Positions 51,708 through 61,024 of a stretch of 64,000 bases of DNA are shown in pieces. This DNA is from Balneolaceae bacterium (GTDB lineage: Bacteria; Bacteroidota; Rhodothermia; Balneolales; Balneolaceae), in contig JAEPQE010000001.1 in assembly GCA_017640665.1 (NCBI GenBank), forward strand, positions 1,319,262 to 1,383,261, given 5' to 3'. The notes below the pieces were generated by a model. That model searched no databases and was not told the origin of the DNA. It was given only the letters and a program-made list of their open reading frames with translations. The position numbers and the translations under genes are program-made. Positions within the stretch are counted from its first letter, which is position 1, and every line of letters starts with the position of its first letter.

Positions 51708-52952
51708 TTAATCTTTAACAGTGATTTCAAAAGGAGAAATAACCTCATCCACCTCTTTCGCGTCATCAAAGAATTCGAGAACTCGAAGCAGCACTTCATC
51801 TACTAACACATCCGGGCAGGAAGCGCCTGAAGTAAGAGCGACTTTTAAGGGAGTTTTATCTTTAGGAAGCCATCTATCTGTTTCCAGGATTTCCTTTTTC
51901 CACTGATTGAAATGATGAACCAAAGTATCGGATTTAATTTCTCCCGCGTCCCGCACATGAAAGGTCGGGAAAGAATGCTCCAGAATTTCTACCAAGTGCA
52001 TTGTATTAGAAGAATTGTATCCACCTACAACGAGGGCGATATCTGCATCCATTTCAGCCAATGCAAGAGTTGCGGACTGATTCTCATTGGTTGCGTAACA
52101 CAAAGTATCAGAGGTATCAGCGAAGTGATTAAGAATGTCAGTTTCGCCATGAATTTTGATGGCCGCTTCCTTCAGGATATCCATCACTTCCTGCGTTTCG
52201 GTAGCTAGCATGGTCGTTTGATTGATTACCCCAAATCGCTGTAAATCTTTATGCGGATCAAATCCCGGAGTGGATTTATGCCCAAAGTATTTTTCAAATT
52301 CTGAAGTTGGTCGATCTTCTGTCATAATTTCTGCAAGAATAGTAGCTTCCCCAGGATTTAAAACAACGACCACCGCAGAATGCTCTGCACTGTGCGAAAA
52401 AGTGGCCCGAGTTTCTTCATGAGTATGCTTACCGTGTACAACCAGGCTGTATTCTTTTTTACCCAACTGCTTACCGCGCTTCCAGACTTTCTCTACAAAC
52501 GGACAGGTAGTATTGAACTCGTAAGGATTAATCCCTTTTACTTTCAGCTCTTCTTCAATTTCTCTGGTAGTTCCAAAAGCAGGAACAATCACAATGTCTT
52601 CTTTATTCAGAGATGAAATAGGGATGATCTCAGAGCCATCGGTATGATGCAGAAATTTCACTCCTCGCTTGAGCAAGTCCTCATTCACCGTAGGATTGTG
52701 AATCATTTCGCTGAGCAGATAGATATTTTTATCTGGATGTTCGTCTACTGCCCGGTAAGCGATATCGATAGCATTCTCTACACCGTAACAAAACCCAAAA
52801 AACCGAGGGATATAAAACTGAACCGGACCAAAGTTTAGCCGGGTAGGCTCCAGGTCCTTCTTCATAGGATCGGTAATCTTTGTCGCCTCCTTCACCTTTC
52901 GGATAATCGGCGACTTGTACATATCAGGTATTTGGAATTTCTTTCTAGCCAA
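51708..52952 (-). CDS. ispH: 4-hydroxy-3-methylbut-2-enyl diphosphate reductase IspH (long form)
   Basis: A 414-residue protein. The three [4Fe-4S] cysteines are present in RFFGFCYGVENAI, NTTCPFVEKVW and TSGASCPDVLVDEVL. The substrate histidines and Glu are in SEMIHNP, VVHGKHTHEETRATF and the SxN block QSATLALAEM/NSSNTMHLVEI. It makes IPP and DMAPP in the last step of the MEP pathway. It is about 100 residues longer than the E. coli enzyme and resembles the cyanobacterial/plant form with an N-terminal extension and insertion. Confidence 0.96.
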   Translation of the reverse strand: MARKKFQIPDMYKSPIIRKVKEATKITDPMKKDLEPTRLNFGPVQFYIPRFFGFCYGVENAIDIAYRAVDEHPDKNIYLLSEMIHNPTVNEDLLKRGVKFLHHTDGSEIIPISSLNKEDIVIVPAFGTTREIEEELKVKGINPYEFNTTCPFVEKVWKRGKQLGKKEYSLVVHGKHTHEETRATFSHSAEHSAVVVVLNPGEATILAEIMTEDRPTSEFEKYFGHKSTPGFDPHKDLQRFGVINQTTMLATETQEVMDILKEAAIKIHGETDILNHFADTSDTLCYATNENQSATLALAEMDADIALVVGGYNSSNTMHLVEILEHSFPTFHVRDAGEIKSDTLVHHFNQWKKEILETDRWLPKDKTPLKVALTSGASCPDVLVDEVLLRVLEFFDDAKEVDEVISPFEITVKD

Positions 52953-52965
52953 AGGTTGGTTAGTG

Positions 52966-53427
52966 GTTATTAGTTAATGGTATCAGTGCTATATTTAATA
53001 TCAGCTTCTTTTACATAATTAGCCTTAGATCTTTTTAAGTAGCCAATGTAACCATTAACAAGTTTGATACAACTAATCGTTTGTTTTTTTAAAGAATCAT
53101 AGCCTTTTTGTGTTATCCAATCCTGATCCAAAGCAACTAATAAATGATCGATAATTTCATATAGCGAACCACGAGCTTGTCGACAATATTGAATATTTTC
53201 TTGGAAATGAAACCGTCCGTAGCCTTCAGCAATATTTGCTGTTACCGATCTTGAAGCTCTGATGAGCTGGTCCGATAACCTATACTTTTCGTCTTTAGGT
53301 AATGAGTCTACAAATTTTGAAATTCTTTTTCTTAACAGACGACTCGCTTTCCAAACTTCTAAATCTTCAAAAGACTCTATATTTTGATATAGCTTTCCCA
53401 TGGGATAAATAACTGAAAACTAATAAC
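52966..53427. repeat. 10-bp inverted repeats flanking the four-helix-bundle gene
   Basis: GTTATTAGTT at 52966-52975 and its exact complement AACTAATAAC at 53418-53427 bracket the ORF. The left copy overlaps the ORF's stop codon. This suggests the ORF is a discrete inserted unit. Confidence 0.65.
52970..53401 (-). CDS. Four-helix bundle protein (S23/intervening-sequence-protein family)
   Basis: A 143-residue all-helical protein with the family's typical landmarks: SFEDLEVWKASR at the start, the LPKDEKYRLSDQLIRASRSV core, ANIAEGYGRF, and the EIIDHLLVALDQDW helix. Relatives are encoded inside 23S rRNA intervening sequences and also as orphan genes scattered in Bacteroidota genomes; the function is unknown. 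It is flanked by 10-bp inverted repeats and lies between ispH and smc (18-base and 30-base gaps). A broken relative lies between recF and DUF721. Confidence 0.92.
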   Translation of the reverse strand: MGKLYQNIESFEDLEVWKASRLLRKRISKFVDSLPKDEKYRLSDQLIRASRSVTANIAEGYGRFHFQENIQYCRQARGSLYEIIDHLLVALDQDWITQKGYDSLKKQTISCIKLVNGYIGYLKRSKANYVKEADIKYSTDTIN

Positions 53428-53430
53428 AAA

Positions 53431-56400
53431 TCACGCTGCATCATCAACCTGATCCATCCTAACGCCCACCAAACGACTTACACCTGTTTCCGGCATGGTT
53501 ACACCGTACATCATTTCGGCTTTACTCATCGTCTTCTTATTGTGGGTAATAATGATGAACTGGGTTTCTTCGCTGAAGTTCTTGATCATCTTCGCAAAGC
53601 GTTCGATGTTGGCATCATCCAGCGGAGCATCCACCTCATCCAGCACACAGAAAGGAGAAGGTTTCACCAAATAGATAGCAAATAGCAGGGCTATTGCCGT
53701 GAGCGTTTTCTCTCCACCAGAAAGCTGAGAAATCCCTGAGGGACGTTTTCCTCTGGGCTGAGCTTTAATCTCAATTCGGGCTTCCAGTGGATCTTCCACA
53801 TTTTCTTCAATCAGAAGATCACAATAATCGTCCTCGAAAAACAAGGTTTTAAATACTTTTTGGAAGTTGACACGAATCAGCTCAAAGGTTTCATTGAAGC
53901 GCTCTGTGGCAGTAGTATTTATTTCATCAATGGTTTCCAGAAGCTGCTTCTCTGCTTTATCCAAATCCTCAATTTGCTCCTCATAAAAATCGAGTCGCTC
54001 TTTCTCCACTTTATATTCATCGATGGCAAGCGGGTTTACATCTCCGATACTGTTCAATTTCTGTCGAAGCCAGCCGATGCGTTGTTTCACTTCATCAGGG
54101 GTTTTATTCTCCGGCATCTCAGCGCCTTCAATCTGCTTCATCAGAATGCCATAGGTTTCCCAGATATGATCTGAAAGTCCCTGAACCTGCATTTCCATTT
54201 TCTCTTTTGCCATGGAAAGGTGATGAACCAGCTCCATATTCACTTCTTTCTGTCGTCGGACTTCTTTGAGGTTCTTCTCAATCTCGTTAATCTGCCCACG
54301 TTGTTTGGCAGCTGCTTCTTCTGCTTTCTGAAGTGCTTCGTCTGCTTCACTCTTCAATTCTTTGTTCGTTGAGAGTTCTTTCTCAAGTTTTTCAATATAA
54401 GAAGTAGATTCTTCAATGTTCTTCTTCGACTGTTCCGTCAGCTTTGTACGATTTTCAATACGGGATTGAACGCTTTGGATTCCGGTTTCGGCACGCTTAA
54501 CGTCTCGCTCGTGGTTATCCACTTTGTTCTTTAAATCCTGGTGCTGAAGTTGGGCATCATTATATCTTCCCTGCGCAATAGCGCGTTCTTCTTCGAGTGC
54601 CTCCAGTAGATCTTTCTTTTTGTTCTGCTCAGCATCAAGCTCTTCCATTTTCTTTTGAAGCTCTTTCTGCCTGGGCTGCATAGAATCCAGTTCTTCCTGG
54701 GCAGTTCCTTCGCTGCTTTTCAGGTAATCTTTTCGGTTTACCAATTCCGTGATATTCTTTTGATAGACTTGGACTTTAGAACTTAGGCTGTGCTGCTGTT
54801 GCTCCAATCGTCGGACTTCCTGCTCTTTCTCTTTTAATCCGGCGCTTAACTTGCTGATGTCGAGCTTCTCATACTTTTCAACGATTTGCTTGAGATAATC
54901 CGTGAGTTTATCAATTTCTTTGAGTACGGTCGCTTTCTCTTTCTCAAGGCGATCAATCTTATCTTGTAAACCAACCCGCACTCCGGTGTTCTTATTTTTA
55001 CTACCACTCTTGAAGAACCGGTTTCGGTTGATAACTTCCCCATCATAAGTAACTCCAATCGCTTTCGTTTTCTTAAGTCCTCTATAAGCATCTTCAACCG
55101 AATCAAAAACCAAAACATTGCCAAGCAGTAACTGCTTCAATGCAGAATATTGAGGCTTTGTTTTAACGTGATCAAACAGTCCGCCATCAACTACATCATA
55201 CTTAGCAGAAAGTTTGTCTAGAGGGATGAAAGTTGCACGGCCCTTATTTGCTTTCTTCAAAGCTTCAGCTGCCCGTTTTGCTTCATCGAGAGTTGGAAGA
55301 ATTACAAAGTTCAGTGCCCCCCCCAGAACCGACTCCAAAGCAATCGCATGTTTTTCATCAGTGTTAAAAACTTCAGCTACGGTTGTCATTTCCTTGAAAT
55401 CGAATCGATGATTTTCAAGCAAATACTTTACACTGTTTGGGAATGCTTCATTCGAGTTTGCAAGATCGTTCATCAGTCGAACTTCACTCAAAAGCGAAGA
55501 GTGATTACTGTGGAGCGATCTCAGTTCGTCCTTAATTTCATTCTGTTTTTCAGCGAATCCTTCCCTTTTTTCACGAGCCGTTTCCAATTCTTTCTCCAGC
55601 TCATCACGCTCTTCAACGAGATTTCCAAGCTTTCCTTCGATAGATCCTTGCTCAGTATTCAAGGAATCAATTTCGTCATTCAAATCAACGATTTCATCAT
55701 TGATGCGCTCCAGATCCCCTTCTGTGTTTTCGAGCCGTGACTCAATTTTGATTCGCTTGGTTTCCAGCTGGTTTAACTCATTATTAGTAGCACTCAGTTG
55801 AACTTCTACTTCGTACAACTCATGGCGCTCACGATTGTATTGCTGCTGGATTTGAGAATACTTCTTCTTTGAATCTTCGAGGGCCTTCTCAGATTTCTCC
55901 AAATCTTCATCAAAAGATTCAAGCTTAGAACGGCTGTTAGCCAGCAAATCCATCAATTCTTTAAGATCAAGCTCGCCTTGCTCAATATCCTTGCTATATT
56001 CAGTGATCACCTTTTTCTCGTTCTCAATTTTTTCTTTGGTGATTCGGATATTGGTATCTGCTTCACGAATAGCATTATGCAACTGACTTACTTGTCGTTG
56101 TGCTTCCGATTGTTGCCGTTCTTTTTCTATAAGTTGAGCTCTGAATTTTTCATCAGAGGATTCAAGCTCTTCAGCATTTTTTGCAATCTCTTTTTTCTCT
56201 TTTTCTGCGTTTCCGATTCGCTCCTGAAGCGGCTCAAGCTCTTCCTGAATCTTATTGAAATCGTGCAGAGTAAGTGCTTTGTCCAGAGTTTCAAGCTCGT
56301 CTTTGTAGACTTTTGCCTTTTCGGCTTTTTCAGCCTGGATTTCCAGAGAACGAGCTTTCTTTCGAAGTTCAATCAACAAGTCATCAACTCGTTGGAGATC

Positions 56401-56958
56401 TTTTTTGGTCTCATCCAGCTTCCGAAGCGTTTTTTTCCGTTGATCTTTATATCGGGTAACTCCGGCTGCTTCTTCAAATAATCGGCGGCGATCGTTATTC
56501 TTATCATTCAGAATCTCTTCTACCATTTTGAGCTCAATCACGGAATAAGCATCAGAGCCCATTCCGGTATCCATAAAAAGCTCCATAATGTCTTTCAGTC
56601 GACAGGAAGTGTTGTTGATGAGATACTCAGAATCTCCGGAACGGAATAAACGGCGCGTAATGGTTACTTCACTATATTCAATAGGAAGAATGCCTTTATC
56701 ATTCACAAAAGTGAGGGAAACCTCCGCCATCCCAAGGGCTTTCTTCTTCGCTGTTCCGTTAAAGATCACATTACTCATTGCCGATGAGCGTAGAAGGGAA
56801 GGACGTTGCTCACCAAGTACCCAGCGAAGTGCATCTACAATATTTGATTTCCCGCAACCATTAGGCCCAACGATAGAGGTAATCCCGCTATCGAAGCTCA
56901 CCTTAGTCTTGTGAGCAAAACTTTTAAATCCCTGTAAATTGAGTTCGGATATATACAA
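53431..56958 (-). CDS. smc: Chromosome segregation protein SMC
   Basis: An 1175-residue protein with the full SMC layout. The N-terminal ATPase half has FKSFAHKT and Walker A GPNGCGKSN (31-39), followed by coiled coil 1. The hinge (about 500-660) contains SNEAFPNSVKYLLENHRF, ALESVLGGALNFVI and GVTYDGEVINRNRFF. Coiled coil 2 leads to the C-terminal ATPase half with the ABC signature QLSGGEKTLTAIALLFA (about 1078) and Walker B FCVLDEVDAPLDDAN. It condenses and segregates chromosomes with ScpA/ScpB, which are not encoded here. Confidence 0.98.
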   Translation of the reverse strand: MYISELNLQGFKSFAHKTKVSFDSGITSIVGPNGCGKSNIVDALRWVLGEQRPSLLRSSAMSNVIFNGTAKKKALGMAEVSLTFVNDKGILPIEYSEVTITRRLFRSGDSEYLINNTSCRLKDIMELFMDTGMGSDAYSVIELKMVEEILNDKNNDRRRLFEEAAGVTRYKDQRKKTLRKLDETKKDLQRVDDLLIELRKKARSLEIQAEKAEKAKVYKDELETLDKALTLHDFNKIQEELEPLQERIGNAEKEKKEIAKNAEELESSDEKFRAQLIEKERQQSEAQRQVSQLHNAIREADTNIRITKEKIENEKKVITEYSKDIEQGELDLKELMDLLANSRSKLESFDEDLEKSEKALEDSKKKYSQIQQQYNRERHELYEVEVQLSATNNELNQLETKRIKIESRLENTEGDLERINDEIVDLNDEIDSLNTEQGSIEGKLGNLVEERDELEKELETAREKREGFAEKQNEIKDELRSLHSNHSSLLSEVRLMNDLANSNEAFPNSVKYLLENHRFDFKEMTTVAEVFNTDEKHAIALESVLGGALNFVILPTLDEAKRAAEALKKANKGRATFIPLDKLSAKYDVVDGGLFDHVKTKPQYSALKQLLLGNVLVFDSVEDAYRGLKKTKAIGVTYDGEVINRNRFFKSGSKNKNTGVRVGLQDKIDRLEKEKATVLKEIDKLTDYLKQIVEKYEKLDISKLSAGLKEKEQEVRRLEQQQHSLSSKVQVYQKNITELVNRKDYLKSSEGTAQEELDSMQPRQKELQKKMEELDAEQNKKKDLLEALEEERAIAQGRYNDAQLQHQDLKNKVDNHERDVKRAETGIQSVQSRIENRTKLTEQSKKNIEESTSYIEKLEKELSTNKELKSEADEALQKAEEAAAKQRGQINEIEKNLKEVRRQKEVNMELVHHLSMAKEKMEMQVQGLSDHIWETYGILMKQIEGAEMPENKTPDEVKQRIGWLRQKLNSIGDVNPLAIDEYKVEKERLDFYEEQIEDLDKAEKQLLETIDEINTTATERFNETFELIRVNFQKVFKTLFFEDDYCDLLIEENVEDPLEARIEIKAQPRGKRPSGISQLSGGEKTLTAIALLFAIYLVKPSPFCVLDEVDAPLDDANIERFAKMIKNFSEETQFIIITHNKKTMSKAEMMYGVTMPETGVSRLVGVRMDQVDDAA

Positions 56959-57065
56959 TGTTTAAAATCTCAAATGGCAAATTTCAAAACTCAAACAAAT
57001 TATAATTTCAAATATTGAAGCTTTGAAGTTGTTTGTCATTTGTTCTTTGAATGTTGATGCTTTTC

Positions 57066-57635
57066 CTAAACCGTCATTATTTCAGTTTCTTTGTGAGCAA
57101 GCATATCATCTACGGCTTTGGTGTGATTGTCTGTAACCTTTTGGATTTCGTCTTCTGCTTCGAACTTAGAATCCTCAGGTAGCGACTCAGATTCCACGGT
57201 TTTTTTTACTGTATCATTAGCATCACGCCGGGAGTTTCGAATACTGATTCTGGCTTGCTCAGCTTTATCTCTGGCTACTTTCACCAATTCCTTTCTGCGT
57301 TCTTCTGTTAAAATTGGAAGGGGAATGCGGATGAAGTCACCATCATTCATTGGATTAAGTCCCAGTCCGGCCGCCATAATTGCTTTTTCGATATCCGGAA
57401 GGGTAGATTTATCATAAGGAGAAACCATCAGCAATCGTGGTTCCGGCACTGTCACATTTCCCAATTGTTGAAGAGGGGTTTGTGCTCCGTAATATTCAAC
57501 TTTAACTCCTGATATAAGTGCCGGGTTAGCTTTACCTGTACGTATGTGTGAGAATTCACTTTTCAGATACTGAACGGCGTCATCCATTTTTATATCTGCT
57601 TCGTCTATAATTTCCTGTAATTCGTCCGCTATCAT
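57066..57635 (-). CDS. frr: Ribosome recycling factor
   Basis: A 189-residue protein of standard RRF length. The helical-bundle start MDDAVQYLKSEFSHIRTGKA and the PALISGVKVEYYGAQTPLQQ block are followed by VTVPEPRLLMVSPYDKS, NPMNDGDFIRIPLPILTEER and the closing long helix. It splits post-termination ribosomes with EF-G. In most bacteria it follows pyrH directly. Here about 2.5 kb with an oppositely oriented YHYH gene separates it from pyrH. Confidence 0.97.
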   Translation of the reverse strand: MIADELQEIIDEADIKMDDAVQYLKSEFSHIRTGKANPALISGVKVEYYGAQTPLQQLGNVTVPEPRLLMVSPYDKSTLPDIEKAIMAAGLGLNPMNDGDFIRIPLPILTEERRKELVKVARDKAEQARISIRNSRRDANDTVKKTVESESLPEDSKFEAEDEIQKVTDNHTKAVDDMLAHKETEIMTV

Positions 57636-57768
57636 AACTTCAAATTTGGTTCAAAACGGGCTTCTTAACCCTGATTTTCAATTCTGTGAAGTTAATAAAA
57701 GTGAGGGTTAAATCTTAATGAAAAGCTTCATTTAGACTTCGATTCTGAACTCAGTATATCTAAAAGAG

Positions 57769-58186
57769 CTGTCACCCTGAGTGCCCCAATATAATTTGAG
57801 AACTCGGGTTTGTCACGAAGGGTATCAAACGTAGTTTCATTCATGAGTTTGAATTCATTTGATATCCTTCGCTGAGAGACATTGACTTTTCATCGAATTC
57901 CGGGAGCTCAGGATGACAAGTCAAGCAACAACTGTCTCCCTTTTGGAGCCCGCCTGTCAGTAGACAAGGGAGACTGATTTCCCGCAGGGATGCCTTCGGC
58001 AAGAGAGAGGAGAGTGAGGGCTAGTTACAGTCGAGCTTGCTCCGTCCCTCCCTGCCTTCGCCGAAACGGCTTCGTGCAGGCAGGCCTGAGCCAAAACAAG
58101 TTTTGACTCGTCCCTCCCGAGGAGGGACAGTTCTTATCCCAAAAATAACTTAAAGTCGTCATCCTGAACTCGTTTCAGGATCTTAA
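57769..58186. repeat. Complex intergenic repeat, copy A (about 420 bp)
   Basis: Nearly the whole block recurs at 59486-59887, with very high identity over the first 200 bp (CTGTCACCCTGAGTGCCCCA ... CTCAGGATGACAAGTCAAGC). It is built from nested palindromes. The ends CTGTCACCCTGAG and CTCAGGATGACAAG are partly complementary, a CGAAGGGTATCAAA/TTTGATATCCTTCG pair lies inside, and a REP-like hairpin (58161-58181) closes the right end. No ORF in it looks real. Confidence 0.85.
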
Positions 58187-58453
58187 GGTGGGTTTACTAG
58201 CTTTGATAAACTTTCTTGCTCCAATGCTCTGAGTTGGAGCGATTATAAAGGCAAACAGAAGGTTCAGACCATCGTAACCAAAAAAAGAGATGTTAAACAG
58301 GGCTACAAAAATCTGCAGGTAGGAGATTTATGAATTCATGTGGGTATGATGATTTAAAATTCCGATACAAACTCATTTTGCATTAGGGGTCAACCCAAAC
58401 CCAGGTGTAATAGAGGTAATTCACAGGGATTACCAACTCAAAATAAATTAACC
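58187..58453. other. Intergenic remainder before the YHYH gene, with a possible ORF remnant
   Basis: The 267 bp contain no intact gene. A plus-strand frame around 58196-58333 reads without stops (ending KNLQVGDL before TGA at 58331) and its residue composition is protein-like (SDYKGKQKVQTIVTKKRDVK), so it may be a decayed gene fragment. The promoter of the YHYH gene presumably lies near 58380-58440. Confidence 0.35.
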
Positions 58454-59473
58454 ATGAAACGAATCTGCTTTTTTGAATTCATGTTACTAGCATTCTTCCT
58501 TATTCAGTTTACAGGATGTTCCTCTGAATCAGGAACGGATAATGTGCCTGATGAATCCGGGACAGATATAACAGACGCGATTTTTACCAAGACCAGTTCA
58601 GATTGCAGTAACTACATTGAAGAATATTTTTCGATGGTTAGTGATATTAAGAGAAATATGAATTTTGAGGGGGACGTTGAAATAACCGGTTCTTCCAATG
58701 GCTGCACGATCTCAGTAAATGGAATTCCAAACCATGATTTTAATGATGAGTCAGCTTCTTTCGCCGCTGATGTTCAGGAAGTTGAGCGCACCTTCAATAT
58801 TCCTTCCTCTCCGTCATTAGCTGCTCAGTCAACGGCGCTTTCTCAGCAATACTATGATGCGATCATGCTCAATGGAATAGTGGTAGATATGCTTTCAGCG
58901 GGATGTTATGATCCCTCAGCCAATAACGCCGACGAGGATGGAAATGTACAAATTGGCTGTACAGCGAATGATGGATGGTTATTAGATCCTTTAGGAACAG
59001 ATACTAAATTTGGAGCAGACGGGAATAACGCACATACTCAACCCGATGGAACGTATCACTATCATGGAGACCCTAATGCAATGTTTGATGACAACCCCGG
59101 AGAAAATGGCTCTCCGGTAATCGGCTTTGCTGCGGATGGATTTCCAATCTTCGGTAGTTATTTTCTTGATCCTGAAACCAATACAGTTCGTAAAGCCATT
59201 TCCGGATACGAACTAAAATCCGGCTCACGCCCCGGCCCCGATGATAATGATCCGGGTGGTACCTACAATGGTAAATATATCGATGATTACGAATTTACCG
59301 GGAATGGTGATCTGGACGCGTGTAACGGAATGGAAGTAAACGGTCAGTACGGATATTATGTAACGGATTCCTATCCATGGATGATTAAATGCTATTCTGG
59401 CACGCTTGATGCTTCATTCAGCAAAGGAGGTCCGGCCAAAGTAGCGGTAACTACCTGGCACCATGCGCATTGA
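58454..59473 (+). CDS. YHYH-domain lipoprotein
   Basis: A 339-residue protein with lipobox QFTGCSS (Cys22). A helical/beta middle part follows, then the YHYH domain: NNAHTQPDGTYHYHGDPNAM carries the name-giving YHYH motif, and VIGFAADGFPIFGSYF and GTYNGKYIDDYEFT are its further conserved segments. The family is secreted and of unknown function; the histidine cluster suggests metal binding. The gene is oriented against the surrounding translation cluster and lies between two copies of a roughly 400-bp repeat. Confidence 0.9.
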   Translation: MKRICFFEFMLLAFFLIQFTGCSSESGTDNVPDESGTDITDAIFTKTSSDCSNYIEEYFSMVSDIKRNMNFEGDVEITGSSNGCTISVNGIPNHDFNDESASFAADVQEVERTFNIPSSPSLAAQSTALSQQYYDAIMLNGIVVDMLSAGCYDPSANNADEDGNVQIGCTANDGWLLDPLGTDTKFGADGNNAHTQPDGTYHYHGDPNAMFDDNPGENGSPVIGFAADGFPIFGSYFLDPETNTVRKAISGYELKSGSRPGPDDNDPGGTYNGKYIDDYEFTGNGDLDACNGMEVNGQYGYYVTDSYPWMIKCYSGTLDASFSKGGPAKVAVTTWHHAH

Positions 59474-59485
59474 CTTCTTTTTATG

Positions 59486-59887
59486 CTGTCACCCTGAGTG
59501 CCCCAATATAATTTGAGAACTCGGGTTTGTCACGAAGGGTATCAAACGTAGTTTCTTCATGAGTTTGAGTTAATTTGATATCCTTCGCTGAGAGACATTG
59601 ACTTTTCATCGAATTCCGGGAGCTCAGGATGACAAGTCAAGCAACAACTGTCTCCCTTTTGGAGTCCGCCTGTCAGCAGATAAGGGAGACCGATTTCCTG
59701 CCTGCGGGAAATCTCCCGCAGAGATGCCTTCGGCAAGAGAGAGGACCGTGGTGGCTCGGAACCATGTGGTCGCCCGTCCTCTCCCTGAGCCAAAACAAGT
59801 TTTGACTCTGTCCCTCTCCAAAGAGGGACATTCTCTATCTGGAAAATAACTTAACGCTGTCATCCTGAACTCGTTTCAGAATCTTAA
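59486..59887. repeat. Complex intergenic repeat, copy B (about 400 bp)
   Basis: Second copy of the 57769-58186 block in the same orientation. The internal part differs: copy A has a TGCAGGCAGGC-type insert, and copy B has a different palindromic segment around 59690-59790. The right end again carries the CATCCTGAACTCGTTTCAG hairpin (59862-59882). It directly follows the YHYH gene. Confidence 0.85.
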
Positions 59888-59894
59888 GAAGAGC

Positions 59895-60191
59895 TTACAA
59901 GTCCCTAATAAATGAATTAACAATAGGGAAAGAGATCACAATTAAGAATGTCATGATTATTAAAATCGGATTTCCATAATTGATATCGTATCCTTTTCCT
60001 TTTTCCTTCTTTATATATACCCGAAAATCTTTTGAGTTATTGTATTGACCGTATTTATTATAGAACTGGTCTAAATCAGAAGCTGAAGAATCAGAGTGCT
60101 GCTTTTGCCAGTAATTCTCTCCAAGCTTTTGGAGAAACAACAATGCAAAAGTCGAGATAATCGGGACAACTAGAAAAAGCAGGTATTTCAT
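59895..60191 (-). CDS. Small hypothetical membrane protein
   Basis: A 98-residue protein with two hydrophobic helices (residues 2-20 and about 74-92) joined by a polar, tyrosine/asparagine-rich loop (DLDQFYNKYGQYNNSKDF). I recognise no family. The start lies 21 bases after the pyrH stop, so it is probably co-transcribed with pyrH. The downstream end lies just before repeat copy B. It is short, so it is less certain than its neighbours. Confidence 0.55.
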   Translation of the reverse strand: MKYLLFLVVPIISTFALLFLQKLGENYWQKQHSDSSASDLDQFYNKYGQYNNSKDFRVYIKKEKGKGYDINYGNPILIIMTFLIVISFPIVNSFIRDL

Positions 60192-60212
60192 TGATCAATT
60201 CTTAATTGATAA

Positions 60213-60938
60213 TTAATCTAACTCCCAAACAACAGTAGTCCCCAAATCCTCGCCATCACAAACAATTTTCTTGAAGTTTCCTTCGGTATTCATGTTGAAT
60301 ACTATGATAGGCGTATTGTTTTCTCGGCAGAGGGTGAAAGCGGTTAGGTCCATCACGTTAAGACGACGGGTAAGTACTTCGTCTCCGGTAATGGTATCAA
60401 ATTTAGTGGCATCCGGGTTTTTCTCGGGATCGGAATCATAGATACCGTCTACCCGTGTTCCTTTCAGGATTACATCTGCTTCAACCTCAATGGCGCGGAG
60501 AGCTCCGGCAGTATCGGTAGTGAAGTAAGGGTTTCCGGTTCCGGCCCCAAAGATAACAACCCGACCTTTTTCGAGGTGGCGAACTGCACGACGTCGAATA
60601 AAGGGCTCTGCAATAGCTTCCATTCGAATGGCACTGAGTAATCGGGTTTTTACATCCTGATGTTCAAGCGCATCCTGCAAAGCCATGGAGTTGATCATAG
60701 TGGCAAGCATGCCCATATAATCACCCTGAACGCGATCCATTCCTTCAGTCGCGCCTTTAACGCCCCTAAAAATATTTCCACCTCCAATCACTATGGAAAC
60801 CTCTACCCCTTGCTCCTGAACCGATTTAATTTCTCTGGCGTATTGGGTGAGAATGTCACCATCAATACCATGTCCTTTTTCTCCGAGTAAAGCTTCGCCG
60901 CTTAATTTTAACAGAATGCGTTTGTACTTATTTGCCAC
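60213..60938 (-). CDS. pyrH: UMP kinase PyrH
   Basis: A 241-residue amino-acid-kinase-fold enzyme of usual length. Visible segments: [20 protein letters not shown] at the start (phosphate-binding lysine and glycines), [11 protein letters not shown], the UMP-binding region [36 protein letters not shown], and [18 protein letters not shown]. It phosphorylates UMP to UDP. It follows tsf after a terminator, so it likely has its own or read-through transcription. Confidence 0.98.
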   Translation of the reverse strand: MANKYKRILLKLSGEALLGEKGHGIDGDILTQYAREIKSVQEQGVEVSIVIGGGNIFRGVKGATEGMDRVQGDYMGMLATMINSMALQDALEHQDVKTRLLSAIRMEAIAEPFIRRRAVRHLEKGRVVIFGAGTGNPYFTTDTAGALRAIEVEADVILKGTRVDGIYDSDPEKNPDATKFDTITGDEVLTRRLNVMDLTAFTLCRENNTPIIVFNMNTEGNFKKIVCDGEDLGTTVVWELD

Positions 60939-60972
60939 AGGTAGTTTTAATTGGGTTCAGAAAATATAGATC

Positions 60973-61007
60973 AAAAAAAAGGCTGTTCCGAAAATCGAAA
61001 CAGCCTA
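60973..61007 (-). terminator. Terminator between tsf and pyrH
   Basis: On the minus strand, AGGCTGTTTCG pairs with CGGAACAGCCT (one mismatch-tolerant G-U region) around a short loop and ends in eight T (plus positions 60973-60980). Confidence 0.85.
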
Positions 61008-61024
61008 AGGTATAAAAAAAAGAA

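Noticed and set aside
55978-56481. 167-codon plus-strand ORF opposite smc
   Set aside because: Complement of the Glu/Lys-rich coiled coil, which yields long Phe/Leu/Ser-rich antisense frames by codon bias.
59557-59863. Three overlapping 78-83-codon ORFs on both strands in the repeat near 59.6-59.9 kb
   Set aside because: They fall in palindromic repeat DNA shared with 57.8-58.2 kb, and the frames are not preserved between copies.
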